Shown: positions 7,126 through 13,670 of the stretch, in pieces
Position numbering within the stretch: the first letter of the stretch is position 1
How the letters are laid out: every line of letters begins with the position of its first letter
IMG/VR virus record: IMGVR_UViG_3300020020_000062
Span: 1-46,385 of that record
Length of the DNA stretch: 46,385 bases
Direction: 5' to 3' (one strand)
From: a virus
Program-made: the position numbers and the translations under genes
Notes under the pieces: model-generated
Told to the model about the DNA's origin: nothing
What the model saw: the letters and a program-made list of their open reading frames with translations, nothing else
Database searches by the model: none

Positions 7126-7319
7126 TTGAACCAAACCTTACTTCTCTAGAAATTAGTATTAGAGAACGATACAATGCAATGTCAGTTGCCCATGTTTCCC
7201 TTTGTAGTGATATTCTTTCCCTTCTAAGAGAATATACAAATAAGGGAAGGACTCATGTTGATGCTTTAAGATTAGCAGAAGTATTAACTAGAAGTCTTAA
7301 GTTAGTGGAGAAGAAATAA
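7122..7319 (+). CDS. Small helical hypothetical protein
   Basis: A 65-residue helical protein (EISIRERYNAMSVAHVSLCS, then LRLAEVLTRSLKLVEKK). It starts in the stop of the membrane microprotein (ATGA), and its TAA overlaps the next start (TAATG). No known domain. It is within a set of genes that leads directly into the recombination ATPase. Confidence 0.55.
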   Translation: MIEPNLTSLEISIRERYNAMSVAHVSLCSDILSLLREYTNKGRTHVDALRLAEVLTRSLKLVEKK

Positions 7320-7588
7320 TGGTAATTAAATGGAGAACAAAAGAAGGATTTGAGATTGCCCCGAAAGATATGGCAACTCCTCACTTACTTAGCGCAATTC
7401 ATATGTGTGAAAGAAACCGTATGAATAATCTAATGAGCATGGCCATGACACCAGGTATGGATAATGAAGCAGTAATTAATTACTATGCAAAATGGCCCGA
7501 AGCATATGAAGCATTACTAGATGAAGCAGAACGTAGGCATCTAATTGGTAGAACTAAAAGCTCAGTTAAGAAGTTAAAAGGTAGATAA
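7319..7588 (+). CDS. Conserved small phage protein upstream of Sak4-like ATPase
   Basis: An 89-residue protein. The N-terminus reads as a beta-hairpin (IKWRTKEGFEIAPKDMATPHL) followed by helices (LLSAIHMCERNRMNNLM, AYEALLDEAERRHL). The DMATPHLLSAIHM segment resembles a family seen next to phage recombination ATPases, as far as I recall. TAATG overlaps bind it to both neighbours. The function is not established. Confidence 0.65.
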   Translation: MVIKWRTKEGFEIAPKDMATPHLLSAIHMCERNRMNNLMSMAMTPGMDNEAVINYYAKWPEAYEALLDEAERRHLIGRTKSSVKKLKGR

Positions 7589-8379
7589 TGCCAAAAGACA
7601 TGACTGATGTCCCAAACAATGTTCACTATTCCCTATTCAAAGGAGAACCAGGAACACGTAAATCTTCTCAAGCATTAACTTATCCTGGTCCTCAGTATTG
7701 GTTTAGTTTTGATGGTAAGATGAATGCTCTTACTATACCAATGAAGAAATATGGGATAGACCCTAAGACCATTGAGTATGATGATTACTTTGATTGGCAA
7801 AAAGCACAAACTAAACTAAATGAGTTTAAGCTTAATTGTCAATATAAGACTATCATTATTGACAGCATTACAACTTGTGCTGATTATATGTTGAAGCAAG
7901 TTATCAGCCAAAAACTTGGAACAACACGTAAAAGCGGCCAACAAGCAGGTAAGATTATTGGTGGCATCGCGGTTAATGAAATGGAAGACTACAATGCTGA
8001 GGCAGGTGGTCTTACTGCATTAATTACTGACCTAAAAGATATTCAAAAGTTTCATGGAATTGATGTTATCCTAATTGCTCACGTGGTTAGGAAGGACATG
8101 AAAGATATTAATGGTAATGTCCAAGTTACCCGCTCTATTGTAACCGCAGGTAAAGCACCTGCTGCAAAAATCCCAGCCTATTGTGATGAAACATATCACT
8201 TTGGCGTACGCACTAGTGGTGATGCTTCAAAAGGAGGAGACTTTCTGATTCTAACTCGAAGTAATGGAGATGATTTTGCGCGTACTACTTTGGAGTTAGA
8301 TGCTGAGATTGAACATACGGAGAAGAATCTCTACAGGGACATAGTAAGACCAGCAATCGACAAACAAAAAACAACCTAA
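7588..8379 (+). CDS. Sak4-like RecA-fold ATPase (single-strand annealing/recombination)
   Basis: A 263-residue ATPase of the phage RecA-core type. Walker A is GEPGTRKS (19-26) and Walker B is TIIID ending at Asp92. ILIAHVVRKD (161-170) fits the sensor strand. Compared with full RecA (about 350 residues) it lacks N- and C-terminal domains, as Sak4 proteins do. Such proteins are thought to help homologous pairing or annealing together with a phage ssDNA-binding protein, and the next gene is a candidate for that partner. It overlaps the previous stop by TAATG and is separated from the next gene by 15 bases with AAGGA. Confidence 0.85.
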   Translation: MPKDMTDVPNNVHYSLFKGEPGTRKSSQALTYPGPQYWFSFDGKMNALTIPMKKYGIDPKTIEYDDYFDWQKAQTKLNEFKLNCQYKTIIIDSITTCADYMLKQVISQKLGTTRKSGQQAGKIIGGIAVNEMEDYNAEAGGLTALITDLKDIQKFHGIDVILIAHVVRKDMKDINGNVQVTRSIVTAGKAPAAKIPAYCDETYHFGVRTSGDASKGGDFLILTRSNGDDFARTTLELDAEIEHTEKNLYRDIVRPAIDKQKTT

Positions 8380-8394
8380 AAAGGACAAAACAAA

Positions 8395-8784
8395 ATGTTG
8401 CTTGAACCTAAGAAGGAAGATCTCTCGGCATCCACAATTGTTGAACCTGCGTGGTATCGAGTTCACGTTGATGATGTGGAAGACAAACCAAACAACAAAG
8501 GAACCGGGACAAATTCCTGGCTTAAGGGTAAGATTGTTTGTAACGCAGACACTGGAGATAAGAAGTTCGAGGGAGTTCCTACTCCATTCCTTTGGATGAT
8601 TTCATCTAACGGAATCATGTTTGCTGCAGCTCTATTCCGTTCTATTGGAGTAGAGTTGGAAGTTGGTAAGCGTTACGATACTGGTGCTTTTAAGAGCCGT
8701 GACCTTGAAGCATTTATCGGTAACGAATTGTACGAGGGATTGATGCAAAACAAGATGATGGGTAAGTATCGTCCTGCTAAGTAA
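8395..8784 (+). CDS. Possible ssDNA-binding protein (DUF669/OB-like)
   Basis: A 129-residue protein with AAGGA before the start. It has alternating short strands (AWYRVHVDDVEDKPNNKGTG, WLKGKIVCN, VGKRYDTGAFKSRD) and a Gly/Asn-rich KPNNKGTGTNSWLKG loop like that of DUF669-type phage proteins found beside Sak4 ATPases. That context, rather than a diagnostic motif, is the main support for ssDNA binding. Codon use is slightly richer in GC than that of its neighbours, which may mark high expression. The first pseudoknot leader begins nine bases after its stop. Confidence 0.6.
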   Translation: MLLEPKKEDLSASTIVEPAWYRVHVDDVEDKPNNKGTGTNSWLKGKIVCNADTGDKKFEGVPTPFLWMISSNGIMFAAALFRSIGVELEVGKRYDTGAFKSRDLEAFIGNELYEGLMQNKMMGKYRPAK

Positions 8785-8792
8785 TTAAATGA

Positions 8793-8889
8793 AACTGGAT
8801 GATAGGTAATACGCTCGGAATAACTATCAACGTGTTAATACATCAACGAACCTGATGTATAACTTCACTAGAGACAACATCCAGCGAGC
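8793..8889 (+). ncRNA. Pseudoknot leader RNA, copy 1
   Basis: P1 is CTGGAT (8795-8800) with ATCCAG (8879-8884). Inside it, P2 is ATAG (8802-8805) with CTAT (8824-8827), capped by the loop GTAATACGCTCGGAATAA. A variable hairpin P3 pairs ATACATCA (8838-8845) with TGATGTAT (8853-8860). The loop bases GCTCG (8813-8817) can pair with CGAGC (8885-8889), which lies directly 3' of P1, giving a pseudoknot that could stack on P1. A second copy at 9091-9159 keeps the pairing through compensatory changes. Exactly 19 bases separate it from the GGAG of the next gene. It does not match a riboswitch consensus I know, so its ligand or protein partner is open. Confidence 0.7.
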
Positions 8890-8917
8890 ACTTTATTCGT
8901 TAACCAATGGAGTTACA

Positions 8918-9079
8918 ATGACCAGACTGCGTAAGATTGAGACAGCCATTGCTATTGCTGGAGTTATGTTTTGTAGTGTTAACTACATTTCTCTAGCTAC
9001 GTGGATTCGGATTATCGCACGCGGTTGTATTATTGGTGGATGTGGTGCTGGTGGTTGGGATGGAAATGGTTATCAGTAA
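8918..9079 (+). CDS. Small membrane-like protein behind pseudoknot copy 1
   Basis: A 53-residue product starting MTRLRKIETAIAIAG. I chose the ATG at 8918 because GGAG at 8909-8912 is well spaced, and because an upstream in-frame start at 8855 would lie inside the pseudoknot RNA. It has a hydrophobic stretch (IAIAGVMFCSVNYISLATWI), a second one with Cys (IIARGCIIGGCGAGG) and a Gly-rich tail. It could insert in the membrane with one or two spans. No family is recognised. Confidence 0.55.
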   Translation: MTRLRKIETAIAIAGVMFCSVNYISLATWIRIIARGCIIGGCGAGGWDGNGYQ

Positions 9080-9090
9080 CTCGTAACAAT

Positions 9091-9159
9091 AACTGGATGC
9101 CAGGTAATATGCTCGGAATAACTGGGAGTTCTCAGCAAACTCTCCTCAATCCAGCGAGC
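9091..9159 (+). ncRNA. Pseudoknot leader RNA, copy 2
   Basis: P1 is CTGGAT (9093-9098) with ATCCAG (9149-9154). P2 is CCAG (9100-9103) with CTGG (9122-9125), replacing the ATAG/CTAT of copy 1 so that two base pairs change on both sides. The P2 loop GTAATATGCTCGGAATAA differs from copy 1 by one base. P3 is GAGTT (9126-9130) with AACTC (9138-9142). The pseudoknot pairs TGCTCG (9110-9115) with CGAGCA (9155-9160). The AGGAG (9179-9183) of the next gene again starts 19 bases after the pseudoknot strand. A CCTTTTTG run just 3' could also let it act as a transcription attenuator. Confidence 0.7.
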
Positions 9160-9189
9160 ACCTTTTTGTTAGTTTAATAGGAGTTAACA

Positions 9190-9408
9190 ATGAAAGATAA
9201 TGAGTACTATGAGTTGTTTAGTTATGAATTATCAGAGCCAGATACTAATGATGGTCCTGATGATGATTTCCTTAAAGACCGGGATGAAGTGGAGTCTGGT
9301 TTAGGAACAGAAGATGAAGACGAAGATTTTGAAGAAGACGAAGACGAACCAGAAGATTTGGAATTAGAGGATCCCAATTCTTCTGATAAGACTAACGATG
9401 ACGACTAA
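9190..9408 (+). CDS. Extremely acidic small protein, possible DNA mimic
   Basis: A 72-residue protein with AGGAG six bases before the ATG. From about residue 19 onward it is dominated by Asp and Glu, with runs such as TEDEDEDFEEDEDEPED and a terminal DDD; it has very few basic residues. Such composition is typical of DNA-mimic inhibitors (for example T7 Ocr, from general knowledge), but also of disordered acidic tails, and there is no sequence homology to Ocr. It is expressed behind pseudoknot copy 2. The role as an anti-restriction or DNA-binding-protein decoy is inference. Confidence 0.6.
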   Translation: MKDNEYYELFSYELSEPDTNDGPDDDFLKDRDEVESGLGTEDEDEDFEEDEDEPEDLELEDPNSSDKTNDDD

Positions 9409-9548
9409 CTTACTGGACTCTCCATTGGGTAAGCACTAGTCCGAGTTAGGTAACAATTATCAGGAGGACAAGTGCGTGTGCCTAATTGTGATTAACGTGT
9501 TTAACAACACAGACACAAAATAAAGCACACGCACTTGCTTTTAATTTT
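9407..9548 (+). promoter_or_regulatory. Structured leader with 12-bp inverted repeat and short ORF
   Basis: A 140-base gap carries two structures. First, GGACT (9415-9419) pairs with AGTCC (9438-9442), with AACT/AGTT outside. Second, AAGTGCGTGTGC (9470-9481) pairs perfectly with GCACACGCACTT (9525-9536), followed by the T-rich GCTTTTAATTTT. A strong AGGAGG (9462-9467) precedes GTG codons at 9472 and 9476. The hairpin's left arm covers those starts and its right arm lies 12 bases before the ATG at 9549, which has no Shine-Dalgarno of its own. This geometry fits translation-coupled attenuation or a start-codon-sequestering switch. Confidence 0.5.
9476..9523 (+). CDS. Possible 15-residue leader peptide
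   Basis: A GTG start eight bases after a perfect AGGAGG opens a 15-codon frame (MCLIVINVFNNTDTK) that ends one base before the right arm of the 12-bp inverted repeat. A ribosome reading it would break the hairpin. A GTG at 9472 in another frame gives a seven-residue alternative (MRVPNCD). No other gene starts near this strong ribosome binding site, which is the main reason to report it. Confidence 0.35.
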   Translation: MCLIVINVFNNTDTK

Positions 9549-9725
9549 ATGGGTGACTGGTCTGATTACGATAAGAAATTAACTCAGCCTGAAATTAATG
9601 AACTGATAAAGCAAATTCAATATATTAGATCAGTTTGTTTGAATCAATTAAATGGTCTAGCTTATTCAGTAGTTGAAAACTATATCAATAATATAGAGAA
9701 TAAGCTCAAGGAACTATTACATTAG
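9549..9725 (+). CDS. Small helical protein behind the hairpin leader
   Basis: A 58-residue protein, MGDWSDYDKKLTQPEINELI, then a long amphipathic helix ending NYINNIENKLKELLH. It has no Shine-Dalgarno; the bases before the ATG are the T-rich 3' side of the 9470-9536 hairpin. Start and length are therefore inferred from the open frame and its fit to the gap. No domain is recognised. It may dimerise as a coiled coil. Confidence 0.5.
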   Translation: MGDWSDYDKKLTQPEINELIKQIQYIRSVCLNQLNGLAYSVVENYINNIENKLKELLH

Positions 9726-9733
9726 AGTGAGAA

Positions 9734-9943
9734 ATGAACAATCAAAAGCTTATCAGACAACTAGCAATGATAGAACAGGATTATGATTTCTATCATCATA
9801 CCCTAGTTCAATGTAGTACAGACTCAGTTAATGCCTTACTACTACAAAAGGCTAAAGAGAATTCTAAAGTTATCCTAGATATGATGCAGGATAATATTAA
9901 CCTATTAGTCCAGATTACACAACCTCATATTGTTAAGCAATGA
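9734..9943 (+). CDS. Small helical hypothetical protein
   Basis: A 69-residue protein, predicted entirely helical (LIRQLAMIEQDYDFYHHTL, ALLLQKAKENSKVILDMMQD). The sequence before the ATG is GAGTGAGAA, a weak ribosome site. Its stop overlaps the next start as ATGA. It could be a small dimeric adaptor; no family is known to me. Confidence 0.55.
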   Translation: MNNQKLIRQLAMIEQDYDFYHHTLVQCSTDSVNALLLQKAKENSKVILDMMQDNINLLVQITQPHIVKQ

Positions 9944-10179
9944 CTTACAAAGAGCAATATCAGAAGCATGATACATGGCAGGATAGAGTTCGTATTATGA
10001 ACTTATTCCATTGTCTTCAAGTTGCTAAACAAAAGAAATGGGGTATGAAAGAAACTTCTGTTTACTTTGAAGTTTCTATTGGACTTGTCTCTGAGAACCT
10101 ATTACTTGCAAGGAACCTCGATAAGTGTAAGCATATAGAATTTAGGAATGATGCTATTCAATTTGTGAGGGATTTATGA
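9940..10179 (+). CDS. Helix-turn-helix protein
   Basis: A 79-residue protein. Residues about 35-59 (WGMKETSVYFEVSIGLVSEN and on to LLLARNL) look like a helix-turn-helix of the kind in ParB/KorB and terminase small subunits: a first helix ending in the turn FEVSIG, then a recognition helix beginning LVSENL. It likely binds DNA, perhaps as a regulator of this operon or of the palindromes in the divergent control region; the target is inference. It overlaps both neighbours (ATGA). Confidence 0.6.
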   Translation: MTYKEQYQKHDTWQDRVRIMNLFHCLQVAKQKKWGMKETSVYFEVSIGLVSENLLLARNLDKCKHIEFRNDAIQFVRDL

Positions 10180-10430
10180 AAGAACCCACACCGGAATATG
10201 TTGGTAGTAATATTTTTGGTGATGTTAGAACTGATAGCCGCGTAAATCCAGATACGACGGAATGTTTATACTGTGTTGTATATACTAGTGACTCGGGTGA
10301 TAAACAGAGTAAAGTAGCAAACCACAGAGTAGAATACAAAATCCCTCTAGATAGTATTAGTGAGGGTTTTAGACAGTGCCCAGCATGTAAGAAAGTTTAT
10401 ATTGTTGGAAAGTTTATTCCAGAATCATGA
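10176..10430 (+). CDS. Zinc-ribbon small protein upstream of DNA polymerase
   Basis: An 84-residue protein with CLYC (residues 30-33) and CPAC (68-71), the two halves of a zinc ribbon separated by a beta-rich stretch. It starts within the HTH gene stop and its own stop overlaps the polymerase start (ATGA), so it is translated just before the polymerase. It might be a polymerase accessory; the sequence only supports zinc binding. Confidence 0.65.
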   Translation: MKEPTPEYVGSNIFGDVRTDSRVNPDTTECLYCVVYTSDSGDKQSKVANHRVEYKIPLDSISEGFRQCPACKKVYIVGKFIPES

Positions 10431-12922
10431 ACATCTACGTACCAGGTAAAGGACAGAGAGAACCTAACATAGCATTTGTAGGCGAAGCCCCATCATGGAA
10501 AGAAGAAGAAAAACTTGAGCCCTTTGTTGGTCCATCTGGAGCTCTTTTTGATTCTCTTCTACGTGATTGCGGCATCTCTCGTGATAGTAGTTGGCTTACT
10601 AATGTATGTAAGTACATGGTTCCGGCTAATCCTAAAAAAGGTAGGAAGATTCCTTTCTGGGTCCGTGCAAAATCAGTAGGAATAGAACGCGAAAGATGCA
10701 TAGAAGAACTTAGGTATGAACTACAACAAGTAAGTCCTAAGATGATTGTTTGCTTAGGTAACACGGCTCTTGAGGCCGTAACTGGTAAGGATGGTATTAA
10801 ATCTTATCGCGGTTCCCTTTTACCAGGAATGAATGGTGTTAAAACTCTTGGCACATATAACCCTGCTCACATCTTACATCAAGATGGAGAAGTAAAAGGT
10901 TATTGGAATAAAACGGTAATGGCTCTTGACTTAACGAGAGCATCCTATCAGTCAAGGTTTAGAGAATTAGATTTACCTAAGAGGACACTTCATGTTGCTC
11001 GTAGCTCTTCTCAGTTCGCTGATTTCTTATATCGTTATAAGAATTTTAGTAAACCGTCAATTGATATCGAAGCGGACCCTGGTGGTAGTTGCATACCTAT
11101 CTGTATCGGCATTGCTTTTACTCCATATGAAGGAATTACAATTCCTCTATGGAATCATAAAGGAATTAGTGATTTACCAGATTCTGAAATAGTTCAGCTA
11201 TGGAACATGGTAAGTGAGTTCTTAGAGACACACGAAATTGAAGGACAGAACTTTGGGTATGATGAATCTAAGCTAAAGATGTTAGGTATCTCTGTACGAC
11301 GTGTAGCAGAAGATTGCATGTTAAAGTCTTTTGCAATCTATGCAGAGTTACCTAAGAACTTAGCTTTTAATACGAGCATACGCACTCTTGAGCCATTTTA
11401 TAAAGATGAGGGAATGTATGAAGGGTCAGTTGATGATTTGCTTATCGGATGTGCTCGTGATGCTTGTGTTACGAAAGAAGTTTCCATATCTCAAGATAAA
11501 GATATGGAAGAACTCGGCACGCGTGAGTATTACGAGAATTTTCTTATCCCTTTACGTTATACATACCTGGCCATTGAAAACCGTGGTATCAGAGTTGATC
11601 CGAATAAGAGAAGAGAACTAATAGTTAAGTATATTACATGGAACGAAGAACTAAATTATAAACTACATAAAATTTGTGGTCATGCTATCAATGTGCAATC
11701 ACCACCCCAAGTGAGTAAACTTCTATATGACCAATGGAAAATACCGGAACGTAGTGGAACAGGTGAAGAAGTTCTTACTAGTATCCTTAATTCAAACGTG
11801 GTTAAGAATGAACTCCATAGGGAGGGGATTTCACTCATTCTTGAAGGGCGTAGGGTTAGGAAAACTATCAGTACTTATTTGTTTGCGGCCACTGATTATG
11901 ATAACCGTATGCGCACATCGTTTTTCTTGTGCCTTGAAACCGGCCGTTCGAGTACAAACCAACAAGAACCACCAATAAGACCTTGGATTAATTATCGTGA
12001 CCAAAAGAAAGTTAAGAAGAAACAAGCGCGGGGAATGGCTTTCCAAACTATCACCAAACACGGTGATATCGGTCAAGATATACGTTCGATGTTGGTGCCC
12101 GATGAGGGGTATATATTTCTACAAGCAGATAGTTCCCAGGCAGAAGCCCGAGTAATATTTCTTTTAGCCAATGAAGATTTGAGGTTATTCGATGAACACG
12201 ACCTACATGCTCTTACTGCTTCTTGGTTTTTCGGTGGTACTGAATCTGATTACTCTAAGAAAGTATTGGGCTATGAGACGCCGTTGCGATTTGCAGGTAA
12301 GACTTTACGACATGCGGGCCATCTCGGAGCCGGTAAAAGACGTGCTGCGATATCAGTCAATACAGACGCAAGAAAGTTTAAGATTTACCAACCCGGGACG
12401 AACACGATTTTCCAAATAAGTGAAAAGAAAGCTGATGAAGCATTAAAAGTATTTCACGCGCGTCAGCCTTCTATTAAAGGAGTTTATCATGCCTCTGTCA
12501 TTAAGGCATTGGAAAAGAATAGAAGGCTTATTGCGCCGGTTCCTGTTGGAATTAAAGCAGGAGTTGGAGGTGTTAGAATCTTCTACGAGCGTTGGGGAGA
12601 TGAACTCAATAGACAGGCTTTTAGTTACATACCTCAAAGATCTGTTAGTGAAAACACGAAATGTGCAGCACTCTATATTGATAGATACGGAGAACAGGAA
12701 ATCCAAATCTTAATGGAGTCACATGATTCCCTGTTAGTTCAATGTAAGGTTGAGTATGCACAAGAAGTTGCATCGGTTATGAGGTATGCTTTTGAAAGAC
12801 CAATTGATTTTAGTAAATGTTCTATTCCCTGTGGTGAATTAGTTATACCATGTGAAGTTGAAAGTGGAATGAATTATCAAGAACTAAGTAAGTTTAAATG
12901 GAATGTTGAGGTTGCTTCCTAA
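10427..12922 (+). CDS. Uracil-DNA glycosylase / DNA polymerase I fusion
   Basis: An 831-residue replicative polymerase. Residues 1-170 resemble family-4-type uracil-DNA glycosylases: GEAP (19-22), PFVGPSG (32-38), TYNPAHIL (143-150) and Cys61, Cys91 and Cys109, but no N-terminal CxxC pair. Next is a DEDD 3'-5' exonuclease: DIE with Asp213 and Glu215, NFGYD with Asn275 and Asp279, and CARDACVT with Asp345; the usual Tyr four residues earlier is Gly341. The polymerase has motif A DSSQAE (568-573), motif B with Arg621, Lys625 and His629, and motif C HDS (767-769). His629 sits where E. coli Pol I has Phe762, and Leu633 where it has Tyr766. It should replicate phage DNA in the cytoplasm. ATGA overlap upstream, TAATG downstream. 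Confidence 0.92.
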   Translation: MNIYVPGKGQREPNIAFVGEAPSWKEEEKLEPFVGPSGALFDSLLRDCGISRDSSWLTNVCKYMVPANPKKGRKIPFWVRAKSVGIERERCIEELRYELQQVSPKMIVCLGNTALEAVTGKDGIKSYRGSLLPGMNGVKTLGTYNPAHILHQDGEVKGYWNKTVMALDLTRASYQSRFRELDLPKRTLHVARSSSQFADFLYRYKNFSKPSIDIEADPGGSCIPICIGIAFTPYEGITIPLWNHKGISDLPDSEIVQLWNMVSEFLETHEIEGQNFGYDESKLKMLGISVRRVAEDCMLKSFAIYAELPKNLAFNTSIRTLEPFYKDEGMYEGSVDDLLIGCARDACVTKEVSISQDKDMEELGTREYYENFLIPLRYTYLAIENRGIRVDPNKRRELIVKYITWNEELNYKLHKICGHAINVQSPPQVSKLLYDQWKIPERSGTGEEVLTSILNSNVVKNELHREGISLILEGRRVRKTISTYLFAATDYDNRMRTSFFLCLETGRSSTNQQEPPIRPWINYRDQKKVKKKQARGMAFQTITKHGDIGQDIRSMLVPDEGYIFLQADSSQAEARVIFLLANEDLRLFDEHDLHALTASWFFGGTESDYSKKVLGYETPLRFAGKTLRHAGHLGAGKRRAAISVNTDARKFKIYQPGTNTIFQISEKKADEALKVFHARQPSIKGVYHASVIKALEKNRRLIAPVPVGIKAGVGGVRIFYERWGDELNRQAFSYIPQRSVSENTKCAALYIDRYGEQEIQILMESHDSLLVQCKVEYAQEVASVMRYAFERPIDFSKCSIPCGELVIPCEVESGMNYQELSKFKWNVEVAS

Positions 12923-13122
12923 TGCTTAAACATGATAAAGGCTGCCAATCAATAGATGACCATCATGTTACAGATGGAATAACATTTAAATCCTGTAACT
13001 GCATACTATCGAAAATTACTGAGGAACAATTTCAGCATGCATGTTTAGTTGCAGCTGAATATGGAATGCGTGCAGGATATGAAACCCTAATTAATTATTT
13101 ACAGGAAAGTAACAATGCCTAA
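12922..13122 (+). CDS. Small hypothetical protein
   Basis: A 66-residue protein following the polymerase by a TAATG overlap. It has CNC and several His (MLKHDKGCQSIDDHHV, FKSCNCILSK), possibly a small metal site, then a helix (EEQFQHACLVAAEYGMRAGYE). Its C-terminal codons overlap the next gene by eight bases. Not recognised. Confidence 0.55.
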   Translation: MLKHDKGCQSIDDHHVTDGITFKSCNCILSKITEEQFQHACLVAAEYGMRAGYETLINYLQESNNA

Positions 13123-13486
13123 AGTATGGAACTCATATGACCCTGATTGCCCAAAAGATGCTGTTTATATCGGCCGTCCTTCTAAGTGGGGTAATCCGTT
13201 TTCTCATCGTCCTAGTAAGTTCCCCACTATCTTTACGGGTTCGGCAATGGAAAGCGTTTCTCGATATCGACACTTCCTTGCAACAACTGATGAAGGAAAA
13301 GCTCTCGCGGAAAAAGCCCGAGTAGAATTAAAAGGTAAAGACTTAAGATGTTTCAATTGCAAACCTTGTCATGGTTCGGTGCTATTAGAGATTGCTAATC
13401 CTGAATTTTTTGAAACAAAATTAGAAGGTGGAAACGCCAATAATGAAATTGAAAAGATTACACTTAATGCAGATGAACAGTTCTAA
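13115..13486 (+). CDS. DUF4326 family protein
   Basis: A 123-residue protein with the hallmark opening of DUF4326: VYIGRPSKWGNPFSH around residues 18-32, then a helical segment and CFNCKPCHGSVLLEIAN near the C-terminus. DUF4326 proteins occur widely in phages next to nucleotide or DNA metabolism genes, but no reaction is established. Here the neighbours are the polymerase and a Rossmann/SLOG-like protein, consistent with a nucleotide- or ADP-ribose-linked role, which is inference. Confidence 0.82.
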   Translation: MPKVWNSYDPDCPKDAVYIGRPSKWGNPFSHRPSKFPTIFTGSAMESVSRYRHFLATTDEGKALAEKARVELKGKDLRCFNCKPCHGSVLLEIANPEFFETKLEGGNANNEIEKITLNADEQF

Positions 13487-13670
13487 TAGAGAACCAACTT
13501 GTAGACTAACAATAGACGAAACAGCCGAGCTATTTACAATACTTTACAGGCACACGTATATACCACCTGAAATGGAACATGCTAATTCAGCTTACCAAAA
13601 GATATTTAACTTTCTGGAAGATTTAGCACAAAATGAGGTGATTAATGGTGATAGGAATAGTGGGAAGTGA
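13473..13670 (+). CDS. Small helical hypothetical protein
   Basis: A 65-residue protein if started at the ATG at 13473 (MNSSNREPTCRL). In-frame starts at 13428 (GTG), 13443 and 13467 would lengthen it inside the DUF4326 gene, and no ribosome site clearly decides. It is mostly helical (IDETAELFTILYRHTYI, QKIFNFLEDLAQNEV). It overlaps the next gene by 26 bases. Not recognised. Confidence 0.5.
   Translation: MNSSNREPTCRLTIDETAELFTILYRHTYIPPEMEHANSAYQKIFNFLEDLAQNEVINGDRNSGK

Noticed and set aside
7859-7890. TTGACA followed by TATAT inside the Sak4-like gene
   Set aside because: The -10 match at proper spacing is poor, and it lies within a coding region without a gene start close by.
8855-8917. 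Upstream start for the small membrane-like gene
   Set aside because: The extension would translate through the pseudoknot RNA, and the ATG at 8918 has the better ribosome site.
9407-9450. A third copy of the pseudoknot leader
   Set aside because: The GGACT/AGTCC hairpin lacks the GTAATA...GCTCGG loop and the matching 3' strand, so it is a different structure.
10435-10764. A 109-codon leftward frame inside the polymerase gene
   Set aside because: It is antisense to the well-supported glycosylase domain and has no ribosome site or familiar domain; a shadow frame.
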